A stretch of 32,608 nucleotides of DNA, taken from positions 1 through 32,608 of the forward strand of contig JAAWUC010000011.1 in assembly GCA_022804995.1 (NCBI GenBank), in the 5' to 3' direction. How positions within the stretch are numbered: position 1 is the first letter of the stretch; the number at the start of each line of letters is the position of its first letter. The notes below the pieces were generated by a model that was not told the DNA's origin, searched no databases, and was given only the letters and a program-made list of their open reading frames with translations. Source of the DNA: Oscillospiraceae bacterium. GTDB lineage: Bacteria; Bacillota; Clostridia; Oscillospirales; Oscillospiraceae. Below are positions 16,446 through 25,586 of this stretch, one piece after another. Both the position numbers and the translations under genes were made by a program.

Positions 16446-17149
16446 TGGATGTGCTCCTCGATCTCCTCTTCCCGCCCAAATGCGCCTTCTGCGGCGCGCT
16501 GATGGAGCACAGCGGCGCCGGGGTCTGTCCCCGGTGCGAAGCCGCCCTGCCCTACCGCTCCGACGATCAAGTCCTCCGGGAGATCAACGGCTTCTCCGCC
16601 GCCATAACCTTCTACTACGACGAGCCGGTTTCTGACGGCGTCAAAGCCCTCAAGTTCCGCAAAACCCCGTGGCGGGCCAAAATCTTCGCCCGCTATCTGG
16701 CCCAGACCGCCGGGGAATTTCTGGGCGGGCAGTTCGACGAGATCACCTTCGTCCCCGTCAGCCTGCGGCGGAACTACGAGCGGGGCTTCGACCAGGCCCG
16801 CCTCCTGGCGGACGAAACGGCGAAGGCGTGGAACCTCCGGGCCGTCCCCACCGTCAAAAAGGTCCGGGACAACCGCCGTCAGTCCTCCCTGGACTCCCCG
16901 GAGGACCGGGCGGAAAATGTGAAAAATGTCTACCGCGTCCCCCATCCGGAGCGGGTGGCCGGGAAGCGGTTCCTGCTCATCGACGACGTCCTCACCACTG
17001 GCAGCACCATCTCCGCCTGCGCCGCCGCCCTTCTGGAGGCGGGGGCGGAATCGGTGGTCTGCGCCGCTCTGGCCGGGGGACGCGGGCCCCAAAAGGGGGC
17101 TTTGGAGGGGGAGTTGGACGCTTCGGATAAGGACAGCACTGGGAATTAG
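16445..17149 (+). CDS. comF: ComF family protein (phosphoribosyltransferase-like)
   Basis: N-terminal CAFCG...CPRCEAALP zinc motif, VPVSLRRNYERGFDQARLLA, FLLIDDVLTTGSTISACAAAL PRPP motif. Start at 16445 (TAATG) or in-frame 16433. Confidence 0.9.
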   Translation: MDVLLDLLFPPKCAFCGALMEHSGAGVCPRCEAALPYRSDDQVLREINGFSAAITFYYDEPVSDGVKALKFRKTPWRAKIFARYLAQTAGEFLGGQFDEITFVPVSLRRNYERGFDQARLLADETAKAWNLRAVPTVKKVRDNRRQSSLDSPEDRAENVKNVYRVPHPERVAGKRFLLIDDVLTTGSTISACAAALLEAGAESVVCAALAGGRGPQKGALEGELDASDKDSTGN

Positions 17150-17192
17150 CCCAAATTTCGGCAGATTTCTCGGGAAAATGCGCGGAAATCCC

Positions 17193-17221
17193 TTGCAAAA
17201 TTTGGACCCGGCAAGTATAAT
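17193..17221 (+). promoter_or_regulatory. Sigma-A-type promoter for mreB
   Basis: TTGCAA (17193-17198), 17-nt spacer, TATAAT (17216-17221). Confidence 0.75.
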
Positions 17222-17288
17222 GTTTTTTTAGAGTATAAGCGGGCGAACTGCTAAGAATAGAAATACGAGAAAATACGAGGTGGAAATT

Positions 17289-18317
17289 ATGTGCGCTTTC
17301 GCGAGAGACATCGGTATCGACCTGGGTACCGCTTCCGTGCTGGTATACGTCAAGGGCAAGGGCATTATCCTCAACGAGCCCTCCGTGGTGGCCATCGACA
17401 AAAATAACGGCAAGCTCCTCAAGGTCGGCGAGGAGGCCCGCCAGATGCTGGGCCGCACCCCCGGCAACATTATCGCCATCCGCCCCCTGCGGGAGGGCGT
17501 CATCTCCGACTACGACATGACCGAGCGGATGCTCCGGGAGTTTATCCGGAAGGTGGCCGGGTTCATGCTCTTCAAGCCCCGGGTCATCATCTGCGTGCCC
17601 TCCGGCATCACCGAGGTCGAGGAGCGCGCCGTGGTGGACGCGGGCATTCAGTCCGGGTGCCGCCGGGTCTACCTCATTGAGGAGCCCATCGCCGCCGCCA
17701 TCGGCGCGGGCATCGACATCATGAAGCCCGACGGCCATATGGTGGTGGACATCGGCGGCGGCACCGCCGATATCGCCGTCATCAGCCTGGGAGGCGTGGT
17801 GGAGTCCGCCTCCATTAAGGTGGCCGGGGACCAGTTCAACGAGGCCGTGGTCAAGTATATGCGCCGCAAGCACAATATCCTGGTAGGCGACAGCACGGCG
17901 GAGAAGATGAAGATCGCCATCGGCTGCGTCTATCCCCGGGAGGAGGAGACCTTCATGGATGTGAAGGGCCGCTGCCTCATCACCGGTCTGCCCAAGACCA
18001 TCACCGTCTCCTCGGAGGAGATGCGGGAGGCCTTCGAGGAGCCCACGGAGCGGATTCTGGAGAGCATCCACGCCGTGCTGGAGCGGACGCCCCCGGAGCT
18101 GGTGGCGGACGTGTCCACCAACGGCATCATGATGACCGGCGGCGGCAGCCTGGTCTACGGCTTTGACAAGCTCATCACCTCCCGTACGGGCATCGCCACC
18201 GCCGTGGCGGAGAACGCCATCGCCTGCGTGGCCGAGGGCACGGGCAAGAGCCTGGACATGATCACCGACATGCAGGACGGCACCATTAACCTCTCCCGCC
18301 GCCGGCAGATTAACTGA
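17289..18317 (+). CDS. mreB: Rod shape-determining protein, MreB/Mbl family
   Basis: RDIGIDLGTASVLVYVKGKGIILNEPSVVAID...MVVDIGGGTADIAVISLGG...MMTGGGSLVYGFDKLI. Confidence 0.95.
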   Translation: MCAFARDIGIDLGTASVLVYVKGKGIILNEPSVVAIDKNNGKLLKVGEEARQMLGRTPGNIIAIRPLREGVISDYDMTERMLREFIRKVAGFMLFKPRVIICVPSGITEVEERAVVDAGIQSGCRRVYLIEEPIAAAIGAGIDIMKPDGHMVVDIGGGTADIAVISLGGVVESASIKVAGDQFNEAVVKYMRRKHNILVGDSTAEKMKIAIGCVYPREEETFMDVKGRCLITGLPKTITVSSEEMREAFEEPTERILESIHAVLERTPPELVADVSTNGIMMTGGGSLVYGFDKLITSRTGIATAVAENAIACVAEGTGKSLDMITDMQDGTINLSRRRQIN

Positions 18318-18357
18318 CCGTCCGCCGGATGGTTTTTCCGGTTTTTCGGATTTCCTC

Positions 18358-18386
18358 TTGCAAAACCGGCAGGCATCTGGTAGAAT
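18358..18386 (+). promoter_or_regulatory. Sigma-A-type promoter upstream of 18465 gene
   Basis: TTGCAA (18358-18363), 17-nt spacer, TAGAAT (18381-18386). Confidence 0.6.
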
Positions 18387-18464
18387 ATTCTGGCGCTGTG
18401 CCGTGGGACAGGCCCCGGCGCGGCCTCGCGTCTCATTTTATTCCTTTCGGAGGTTTGCATAAGA

Positions 18465-19244
18465 ATGGCTAAAAAATCAATCAGTCAGAAGCGGGCGGAG
18501 CGCCAGCAGCAGGAAAATCAGGCGCTGAGCCGCGTGTTCCTCGTATTCCTGCTGGGGCTTGCCGCGGAGTGCTATCTCTTCTTGGTCTACCGCAACTATG
18601 TGGTGGGCACTGTCCCGGCCATGCTGGCCTGGCGGAACGTGCTCAAGTACGGCGGCATCATCGGTCTGGTCCTGCTCCTGGCGGGAGCCGCTGGGGCTGC
18701 GCTGTATTTTCGGAAGGGCGAGGGCAAAAAGGGCGCTGCCGCCTGCTGGTGCGCCGGTGTGGGAGCGTTTTTCGCCATGTCCGGCTGGATTATGTCCACC
18801 TTCTACCCCGCCGGGGTGACGGTGATGTGCGTGATGGTGCCGGTGCTGACGGTGCTGGGGCTGGTGCTGTTCCTGTACCAGCGGGAGTGCTTTTTGACCA
18901 CCCTGGCCCTGTGCGGGTCCTTCCTGGCGGTGTGGGTCTGCGGCGACGGGCTCGACAGCCCCAACTGGCGGATCCCCATTATCATTGGAGCGGTGCTGGG
19001 CCTGCTGATTTTGGCGGCGCTGGCCCTTCTGGTGCGGAAGGCGCAGCAGGACGAGGGGAAGCTGATGGGCCTGCGGGTCCTGCCGGTGGACTGCGCCTAT
19101 CCGGTGGTGTACGCCGCGCTGGCGGTGTGCTTCGTGTGTGTGCTGGCCGCCGTGATCTACGCGCCCGCCGCCTACTATATCCAGTGGGCGCTGGGGATCG
19201 CGCTCTTCGCGGAGATGGTCTACTTCACCACAAAAATGATGTGA
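18465..19244 (+). CDS. Multi-pass membrane protein of unknown function
   Basis: 259 aa with several hydrophobic helices; good RBS (cggaggttt); no family recognised. Confidence 0.8.
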   Translation: MAKKSISQKRAERQQQENQALSRVFLVFLLGLAAECYLFLVYRNYVVGTVPAMLAWRNVLKYGGIIGLVLLLAGAAGAALYFRKGEGKKGAAACWCAGVGAFFAMSGWIMSTFYPAGVTVMCVMVPVLTVLGLVLFLYQRECFLTTLALCGSFLAVWVCGDGLDSPNWRIPIIIGAVLGLLILAALALLVRKAQQDEGKLMGLRVLPVDCAYPVVYAALAVCFVCVLAAVIYAPAAYYIQWALGIALFAEMVYFTTKMM

Positions 19245-19261
19245 CGGCAGCTGTGCCGCCT

Positions 19262-19291
19262 GGGGGCCGCCCGGAGCGGCCCCCTGTTTTT
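19262..19291 (+). terminator. Intrinsic terminator-like hairpin
   Basis: Perfect 9-bp stem gggggccgc (19262-19270)/gcggccccc (19276-19284), followed by tgttttt. Confidence 0.8.
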
Positions 19292-19307
19292 GACCGGAGG
19301 GACAGGA

Positions 19308-19886
19308 ATGGACTACGAAATTCTCCGCGCCTACAGCGGCGGTGATATGGCGGATTTCTACCGTGCCTACCGCCTCAGGCGCAGTCTCCGGCCCGCCCCC
19401 GGGCAGGCCAGCCCGGCGATGCAGTTCGCTCTGGCGGCGGCTTTCCTGCTCATGGGCTGCGCGGGGATCTGGTTTTCCCTGGGCAGGGAGGGCACGCTGC
19501 ACGGCGAGCTTCTGCGCTGGGTGTCCGTGTTCTGGCTTGGACTCGGAGGACTGCTTCTGGTGGGCGGCTTGGGCGTCCGAGGCGGCACCCGGTCCAGACG
19601 GGAGCAGCAGGCGGCGGAGAACTCCAAGGGGTACTACCGGTTTTCGGAAACCGGCTTTGCCACCTACATAGGGGATGCGGCCTACGCCTGCAACTACGCG
19701 GCTGTGGAGGCTGTTCTGGAGGACGAGGGGCATTTTTTCCTCTTCATGCCTCAGAACGCGGGCCACATCCTCTGTAAATCCGCCTTTACTCAGGGGGATC
19801 CGGAGCGCTTCCGGACCTTCCTGGCGGAGCGGACGGGGATGGAAGTGCTGCAGATTCCCCGGCGGCAGAAAGGAGCGTTCACATGA
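19308..19886 (+). CDS. Membrane protein, YcxB-like architecture
   Basis: Two TM helices then soluble C-terminal region KGYYRFSETGFATYIGDAAYACNYAAVEAVLEDEGHFFLFM...; RBS ggagggacagga. Confidence 0.6.
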   Translation: MDYEILRAYSGGDMADFYRAYRLRRSLRPAPGQASPAMQFALAAAFLLMGCAGIWFSLGREGTLHGELLRWVSVFWLGLGGLLLVGGLGVRGGTRSRREQQAAENSKGYYRFSETGFATYIGDAAYACNYAAVEAVLEDEGHFFLFMPQNAGHILCKSAFTQGDPERFRTFLAERTGMEVLQIPRRQKGAFT

Positions 19887-20302
19887 ACAGTCAGGAAAAA
19901 TCCAATCCAAACAAGAAGGTTTTATACGCGGCGCTGGCTCTTCTGGGGGCGGCGGCGGTCCTGCTGGGGATCTGGCGGTTTGCCGTGCCCAAGCCTGCGG
20001 AGGGGGAGAAAAACATCCTGGTGCGGGTGATCCACGCCGGTGGCGGCGAAGCAGCCTTCCCCATCCAAACCCGGCAGGACTATCTGGGCTTCGCCCTGGT
20101 GGAGGCCGGCGTTGTGGAGGACAATCAGAGCACCTACGGCCTCTACATTCTCACCGCTGACGGCGAAACCGCCGACGAGGGAAACCAGGAATGGTGGAAG
20201 GTGACGAAATCCGGGGAGATGGTGAACACCGGTGCGGACCAGACCCCCATCGCCGACGGGGACGCCTTTGAGCTGACCCTCACTGTGGGCTATGACGGCT
20301 AG
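19883..20302 (+). CDS. Membrane-anchored DUF4430 (transcobalamin-like C-terminal) domain protein
   Basis: N-terminal TM, then [83 protein letters not shown] overlap with upstream gene. Confidence 0.8.
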   Translation: MNSQEKSNPNKKVLYAALALLGAAAVLLGIWRFAVPKPAEGEKNILVRVIHAGGGEAAFPIQTRQDYLGFALVEAGVVEDNQSTYGLYILTADGETADEGNQEWWKVTKSGEMVNTGADQTPIADGDAFELTLTVGYDG

Positions 20303-20822
20303 GCCCTCCGCCCTGGGGGCCAGGGAGGTGGCGGTGCTGGGCCTGCTGGGGGCGTTGCTCTTCGGGAGCAAGGCCGCGCTGGCCTGGCTTCCCAATGTAG
20401 AGCCGGTGTCCCTGCTGGTGATTGTCTATACGGTGGTTCTGGGCTGGAGGGCCCTGTTTCCCATCTGTGTCTATATCCTGCTGGAGTATGTGACCTGGGG
20501 CTTCGGCCTCTGGTCCGCCTGTTATCTGTACGTATGGCCTCTGCTGGCCCTGACAGCGTGGCTGCTGCGGCGGATGGAGGCGCCTCTGGGCTGGGCTGTG
20601 GTTTCCGGGGCCTTCGGGCTGTGCTTCGGGGCCCTGTGCGCCCTGATGTATCTGGCCGCGGGGGGCTGGGCCTTCGCCGTGAGCTGGTGGGTCCAGGGCA
20701 TCCCCTTCGATCTGATCCACTGCGGGGGGAATTTTGTGCTGGCGCTGGCCCTGTTCCGGCCGTGCAGAGAGCTGCTGGCCCGGCTGGCGGGGCCGGGGCT
20801 GTCCGATGGAAGGAAGCATTGA
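20292..20822 (+). CDS. ECF transporter S component-like membrane protein
   Basis: 176 aa, multi-TM, overlaps the DUF4430 gene by 11 nt; length and context fit an S component. Confidence 0.7.
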   Translation: MTARPSALGAREVAVLGLLGALLFGSKAALAWLPNVEPVSLLVIVYTVVLGWRALFPICVYILLEYVTWGFGLWSACYLYVWPLLALTAWLLRRMEAPLGWAVVSGAFGLCFGALCALMYLAAGGWAFAVSWWVQGIPFDLIHCGGNFVLALALFRPCRELLARLAGPGLSDGRKH

Positions 20823-20853
20823 ACCAATGCAGAAAATAAAGGAGGAGCATCTT

Positions 20854-21390
20854 ATGTCCAAGTACACGGGTACGCAGACCGAAAAGAACCTGGAGGCCGC
20901 CTTTGCCGGGGAGTCCCAGGCTAGGAACAAGTACACCTATTTCGCCTCCAAGGCGAAGAAGGAGGGCTTCGAGCAGATCGCGGCCCTGTTTCTGAAGACC
21001 GCCGACAACGAGAAGGAGCACGCCAAGATGTGGTGCAAGGAGCTGGAGGGCATCGGCAGTACCGCCGAGAATCTGGCCGCCGCCGCCAGCGGGGAGAACT
21101 ACGAGTGGACCGACATGTATGCCGGTTTCGCGGAGACCGCCGAGAAGGAGGGCTTCCCCGAGCTGGCCGAGAAGTTCCGTCTGGTGGCCGCTGTCGAGAA
21201 GCACCACGAGGAGCGCTACCGGGCTCTGCTGCGGAACCTGGAGGCCCAGGAGGTATTCAAGAAAAGCGAGGTCAAGGTGTGGGAGTGCCGCAACTGCGGC
21301 CACATCGTGGTGGGCACCAGCGCCCCGGAGATCTGCCCCGCCTGCGCCCATCCCCAGGCGTATTTTGAGGTTTCCGCGGAAAACTATTGA
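20854..21390 (+). CDS. rbr: Rubrerythrin
   Basis: [30 protein letters not shown]...NEKEHAKMW...[12 protein letters not shown]...[29 protein letters not shown]; ferritin-like plus rubredoxin. Confidence 0.96.
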   Translation: MSKYTGTQTEKNLEAAFAGESQARNKYTYFASKAKKEGFEQIAALFLKTADNEKEHAKMWCKELEGIGSTAENLAAAASGENYEWTDMYAGFAETAEKEGFPELAEKFRLVAAVEKHHEERYRALLRNLEAQEVFKKSEVKVWECRNCGHIVVGTSAPEICPACAHPQAYFEVSAENY

Positions 21391-21402
21391 TTGTCTACAT
21401 AG

Positions 21403-21443
21403 AAGAAAGCGGCGGCATGGCTGTTCCATGCCGCCGCTTTCTT
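21403..21443. terminator. Bidirectional intrinsic terminator between convergent rubrerythrin and amino-acid ABC ATPase genes
   Basis: Perfect 18-bp stem aagaaagcggcggcatgg (21403-21420)/ccatgccgccgctttctt (21426-21443). Confidence 0.9.
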
Positions 21444-21446
21444 GAA

Positions 21447-22169
21447 TCACAGCACCTTGGCCAGGAAGCTCCGCAGTCTCTCGCTCTTGGGGGCGGAGAA
21501 GAGCTCCTGGGGGGTGTTCTCCTCCACAACGCCGCCGCCGTCCATGAAGAGCACCCGGCTCCCCACCTCCCGGGCGAAGCCCATCTCGTGGGTGACAACC
21601 ACCATGGTCATGCCCTCCCGGGCCAGGTCCTTCATCACCTCCAGCACCTCCCCCACCATCTCCGGGTCCAGGGCGGAGGTGGGCTCGTCGAAGAGCATCA
21701 CCTTGGGCTTCATGGCCAGCGCCCTTACGATAGCCACCCGCTGCTTCTGTCCGCCGGAGAGCTGGTTGGGATAGGCGTCCGCCTTGTCCGTCAGGCCCAC
21801 CCGCTCCAGCAGGGAGGCCGCGGCCCCGTCGGCCTCCTCCTGCTTCATGAGCCCCGTGCGCACCGGGGCCAGGGTGATATTTTTCCGGATGGTCATGTTG
21901 GGGAAGAGGTTGAAGTGCTGAAACACCATGCCCATCTGCTGGCGGATCTGGTCGATTTTCACCTTGGGGTCGGTGATGACCGTGCCCTCAAAGGTGATGG
22001 TTCCGGCGGTGGGCGTTTCCAGCAGGTTCAGGCACCGGAGAAAGGTGGACTTGCCGGACCCGGAGGGCCCGATGATAACGACCTTCTCTCCGGGATCAAT
22101 GTGCTGGTTGATGCCGCTGAGCACCAAGTGGTCCCCGAAGGACTTGGAGAGGTTTTTAACGTCGATCAC
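21447..22169 (-). CDS. glnQ: Polar amino-acid ABC transporter ATP-binding protein (GlnQ type)
   Basis: [58 protein letters not shown]...[40 protein letters not shown]. Confidence 0.93.
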   Translation of the reverse strand: MIDVKNLSKSFGDHLVLSGINQHIDPGEKVVIIGPSGSGKSTFLRCLNLLETPTAGTITFEGTVITDPKVKIDQIRQQMGMVFQHFNLFPNMTIRKNITLAPVRTGLMKQEEADGAAASLLERVGLTDKADAYPNQLSGGQKQRVAIVRALAMKPKVMLFDEPTSALDPEMVGEVLEVMKDLAREGMTMVVVTHEMGFAREVGSRVLFMDGGGVVEENTPQELFSAPKSERLRSFLAKVL

Positions 22170-22887
22170 TTTCCCGCAGCCTCCTTTCCAGCTTGCCCTG
22201 GAGCCAGGTAAAGATAATTACAACCGCCAGATACATAAGCGCGATGCCGATGAGGGGCGGCATATAGTCGAAGGTTCGTCCCCCGATGCTGAAGGCATAG
22301 TAGGTCAGCTCGGCGGCGCCGATAGCCTGGACCAGGGAGGTGTCCTTGAATAGGGTGATGAACTCGTTGCCCAGAGAGGGCAGGATATTTTTGAATGCCT
22401 GGGGGATGACGATAAAGCGCATGGTGTCGAAGTAGTTCAGGCCCAGGGAGCGCCCCGCCTCGGACTGCCCGATATCCACGCTCATCAGCCCGCCCCGGAT
22501 GATCTCCGCCACATAGGCCCCGGAGTTGATGCCCAGACCGATGATGCCCACCAGGACCTTGTTCCGGCTGGTCTTGAAGATGACGAAGCTCCAGATGAGC
22601 AGCTGCACCATCATGGGGGTACCCCGAATGACGGTGGTGTAGAGGCCGCACAGGCCGTTGATAAAGCCGAGCAGGGGGTTGCGCCGGCCCTGCCGCTGCT
22701 GGTCGTGGGCGGTGCGGACCACCGCCACCACCAGCCCCAGGATCACGCCGAAGAGCAGCGCCGCGACGGTCATCTCCAGGGTGGTGCCCAGTCCCTGGAG
22801 ATAGAGCTTCCAGCGGTCGCCCTCCATAAAGGCCCGGTACAGCCGGGAGTACATAACGTCCAGCCAGCGGGTCAAGGCTTCTTGCAT
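22156..22887 (-). CDS. Polar amino-acid ABC transporter permease (HisM/GlnP type)
   Basis: [31 protein letters not shown]...[20 protein letters not shown]...[32 protein letters not shown] at 22887 has RBS gaggagg. Confidence 0.92.
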   Translation of the reverse strand: MQEALTRWLDVMYSRLYRAFMEGDRWKLYLQGLGTTLEMTVAALLFGVILGLVVAVVRTAHDQQRQGRRNPLLGFINGLCGLYTTVIRGTPMMVQLLIWSFVIFKTSRNKVLVGIIGLGINSGAYVAEIIRGGLMSVDIGQSEAGRSLGLNYFDTMRFIVIPQAFKNILPSLGNEFITLFKDTSLVQAIGAAELTYYAFSIGGRTFDYMPPLIGIALMYLAVVIIFTWLQGKLERRLRESDRR

Positions 22888-22921
22888 AGGGGGCTCCTCC
22901 TCTCTCTTTCCCAATACGAAA

Positions 22922-22943
22922 AGGGCGGCCCAACGGCCGCCCT
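22922..22943 (-). terminator. Intra-operon hairpin between substrate-binding protein and permease genes
   Basis: Perfect 9-bp stem agggcggcc (22922-22930)/ggccgccct (22935-22943), weak T-run on minus strand. Confidence 0.65.
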
Positions 22944-22956
22944 CTTTCCGATAGAT

Positions 22957-23754
22957 TTACTCGGCGGTGATGTACTTGTCCACGATTTTCTGGAAGGTTC
23001 CGTCGTCCTTGAGCTCCTTCATGGCGGCGTTGACGGCGTCCTTGAGGGCGTCGTTGCCCTTGGCGAAGCCGATGGCGTAGTCCTCCACGGCGAACTCGGT
23101 GTCCAGAATCTCCAGGCCCGGGTTCTCCGCCACATAGGACTTGGCGGGCTCGTTGTCGATGACCACGCAGTCCACCTGGCCGTTGACCAGGGCCATGACG
23201 GCCAGAGCGCCGGTATCAAAAGCGATGACGTGGTCCTCGCCGTAGCCGCCATTCTCCGGGGTGTCGGAGCAGTAGAGGTAGCCGGTGGTGGCCTTCTGCG
23301 TGCCGATCATGGCGGCGCTGTCCAGATCGTCGATGCTCTGGATGGCGGGGGAGTCCTCCCGCACGATAACTACCTGCACGCCGGTGGCGTAGCTGTCGGA
23401 GAAGTCCATCACCTCCAGGCGTTCGTCGGTGACGGTAATGCCCGCCATGGCGATATCGCTCTGGCCCTGCTGCACAGCGGTGAGGGCGGCGTCAAAGCCC
23501 ATGTCGTCCACCACCAGCTCCAGACCCAGCTTCCCCGCGATGGCCTCGGCCACCTCCACGTCGATACCCTCGAAGCCGCCGTCGTCGGTCAGCATCTCAT
23601 AGGGGGGAAAGGCGGCGTTGGTGGACATATGGAGCTTGCCCTCCTCCACGGTCTTGAAGGCGGCGCCGTCCGCGGCGGGCTTGTCCCCGCCGCCGCAGGC
23701 GGCCAGGCTCATGGTCAGGACCAGAGCCAGCAGTAACGCGAAAAACTTTTTCAT
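22957..23754 (-). CDS. Polar amino-acid ABC transporter substrate-binding lipoprotein
   Basis: MKKFFALLLALVLTMSLAACGGGDKPAADG...TNAAFPPYEMLTDDGGFEGIDVEVAEAIAGKLGLELVVDDMGFDAALTAVQQGQSDIAMAGITVTDERLEVMDFS. Confidence 0.95.
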   Translation of the reverse strand: MKKFFALLLALVLTMSLAACGGGDKPAADGAAFKTVEEGKLHMSTNAAFPPYEMLTDDGGFEGIDVEVAEAIAGKLGLELVVDDMGFDAALTAVQQGQSDIAMAGITVTDERLEVMDFSDSYATGVQVVIVREDSPAIQSIDDLDSAAMIGTQKATTGYLYCSDTPENGGYGEDHVIAFDTGALAVMALVNGQVDCVVIDNEPAKSYVAENPGLEILDTEFAVEDYAIGFAKGNDALKDAVNAAMKELKDDGTFQKIVDKYITAE

Positions 23755-23830
23755 GGTGTAAAGCATCCTTTCTATGTTCGTTTCATCCAAATCACTTCCC
23801 ACCGAAGCGGTCCGCTCCGGAACGTTAGGG

Positions 23831-23859
23831 AGCATATCACGGCCAGTCCGGTTTGTCAA
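23831..23859 (-). promoter_or_regulatory. Sigma-A-type promoter for the polar amino-acid ABC operon
   Basis: Minus strand TTGACA (23859-23854), 17-nt spacer, TATGCT (23836-23831). Confidence 0.7.
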
Positions 23860-23950
23860 TGCTTTTTCATACAAAAATGAATAAATATAAAAATATTTTC
23901 CGGCCAAACCGGCTGAATATTCACGCGGGGGCTGCCCTCCACATTTCCGG

Positions 23951-23978
23951 TTGCGTTTTAAGGAAAGTCTGCTATACT
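23951..23978 (+). promoter_or_regulatory. Promoter for dusB-sigma-anti-sigma operon
   Basis: TTGCGT (23951-23956), 16-nt spacer, TATACT (23973-23978). Confidence 0.6.
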
Positions 23979-24012
23979 AGAGGAAAATCCAACAGATTAC
24001 AGAGGAGATCCC

Positions 24013-24981
24013 ATGGAGATCGGAACAGTAAAGATCGATTCCCGTCTGGCCCTGGCCCCCATGGCAGGGGTTACAGACGCCGCCTTCCGGCAGGTGTGCG
24101 CGGAGCTGGGGGCCGGGCTGACCTATACCGAGCTGGTCAGTGCCAAGGCCCTATGCTACCAGGACAAGAAAAGCCGCCAGCTCCTCATGCCCTTTCCGGG
24201 GGAGAAGCCCTTCGCCGCCCAGATCTTCGGCAGCGACATCCCCTGCATGGCGGAGGCCGCCCAGATCGCCATAGAGGCCAGCGGAGCGGAGCTCCTGGAC
24301 ATCAACATGGGCTGTCCCGTGGGAAAAGTGGTGTCCTCCGGCGACGGGTGCGCCCTGATGCGGGACCCGGAGAAGGCCGCGCGGCTGGCGGAGGCGGTGG
24401 TGAAGGCGTGTCCCGTGCCGGTGACGGTGAAAATGCGCCGGGGCTGGGACAAGGGCAGCGTCAACGCCGTGGAGCTGGCGAAGCTGCTGGAGGAGGCCGG
24501 CGTCAGCGCCATCGCCGTTCACGGCCGGACCCGGGTGCAGATGTACGGCGGCACAGCCGACTGGACCACCATCCGGGAGGTGAAGGAGGCCGTCTCCATC
24601 CCGGTCATCGCCAACGGGGACGTGTTCTCCCCGGAGGACGCGGTCCGCATTCTCCGGCAGACCGGGGCGGATATGGCTATGATTGGCCGGGGCAGCTTCG
24701 GCAACCCCTGGCTCTTCCAGCAGGCGGCGGCGGCTCTGGCCGGGGAACCCGTTCCAGAGCGGCCTCCCCTGGGGGAGCGGTGCGACGCGGCGGTGCGGCA
24801 GATCGAGCTGGCGGCGGCGTACAACTGCGAGAAGGTGGCCGTGCTCTGCGCCCGGCGGCACTACGCCTGGTATCTCAAGGGCGTGCCCCACGCGGCCTAC
24901 TATCGGGAAAAGATTGTACACATGGAGACGCTGGAGGACGTCCGCCGGGTGACGGACGGGATTAAGAGGGATCTCGCATGA
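24013..24981 (+). CDS. dusB: tRNA-dihydrouridine synthase
   Basis: [36 protein letters not shown]...[25 protein letters not shown]...VKMRRGWD...[19 protein letters not shown]...[12 protein letters not shown]. Confidence 0.96.
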   Translation: MEIGTVKIDSRLALAPMAGVTDAAFRQVCAELGAGLTYTELVSAKALCYQDKKSRQLLMPFPGEKPFAAQIFGSDIPCMAEAAQIAIEASGAELLDINMGCPVGKVVSSGDGCALMRDPEKAARLAEAVVKACPVPVTVKMRRGWDKGSVNAVELAKLLEEAGVSAIAVHGRTRVQMYGGTADWTTIREVKEAVSIPVIANGDVFSPEDAVRILRQTGADMAMIGRGSFGNPWLFQQAAAALAGEPVPERPPLGERCDAAVRQIELAAAYNCEKVAVLCARRHYAWYLKGVPHAAYYREKIVHMETLEDVRRVTDGIKRDLA

Positions 24982-25586
24982 CGGAACGGGAGCTGGTCCG
25001 CGCCGCCGCGGCAAGGGACACGGAGGCCTTCGCGGCGCTGGTGCGGCTGTATGAGAATAAGGTCTACCACCTCACCCTGCGGCTGTGCGGAAACGAGGAG
25101 GACGCCCAGGATGCGGCCCAGGAGGCGTTTTTGTCGGCCTGGCGGGGCCTGCCCTCCTTCCGGGAGGAGGCGGAGTTCGCCACCTGGATCTACCGGCTGG
25201 CCTCCAACGCCGCCATCGACTGCCTGCGCCGGGGGAAGAAGCGGCGGGGAAACCTGTCCCTGGACGACGAGGAGCTGCGCCTGGACGCCCCCTCCGCCGC
25301 CCCAGGGCCCCAGGAGCTGGCGGAGGGGGCGGAGCTGCGCGCCGCCGTGGCCCGGGGGCTGGACGCCCTGAGCCCGGACCACCGGCAGGTGCTGGTGCTG
25401 CGGGAGCTGGGGCATTTGAGCTACGAGGAGATTGCCGGGAAACTGGCGCTGGATCTGGGGACGGTGAAGAGCCGCATTTCCCGGGCCCGGAGCGCTCTGC
25501 GAAAGATTTTGCTGGAGAGCGGGAACTTATCCGGCTATCTGCCGTCTAACAGGACAAAGGGATCAGACGGAGAGGAGGGGCGCTGA
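24978..25586 (+). CDS. RNA polymerase sigma factor, ECF subfamily
   Basis: [72 protein letters not shown] (region 2) and [48 protein letters not shown] (region 4); ATGA overlap with dusB. Confidence 0.95.
   Translation: MTERELVRAAAARDTEAFAALVRLYENKVYHLTLRLCGNEEDAQDAAQEAFLSAWRGLPSFREEAEFATWIYRLASNAAIDCLRRGKKRRGNLSLDDEELRLDAPSAAPGPQELAEGAELRAAVARGLDALSPDHRQVLVLRELGHLSYEEIAGKLALDLGTVKSRISRARSALRKILLESGNLSGYLPSNRTKGSDGEEGR

Noticed and set aside
18477-19910. 477-aa minus-strand ORF opposite two membrane-protein genes
   Set aside because: Low-complexity shadow; a real terminator and RBS support the plus-strand genes.
23892-23921. Imperfect hairpin aatattttccggccaaaccggctgaatatt in the divergent amino-acid transporter/dusB region
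   Set aside because: Stem is interrupted and AT-rich at its base; could be chance. Not strong enough to list as an operator.
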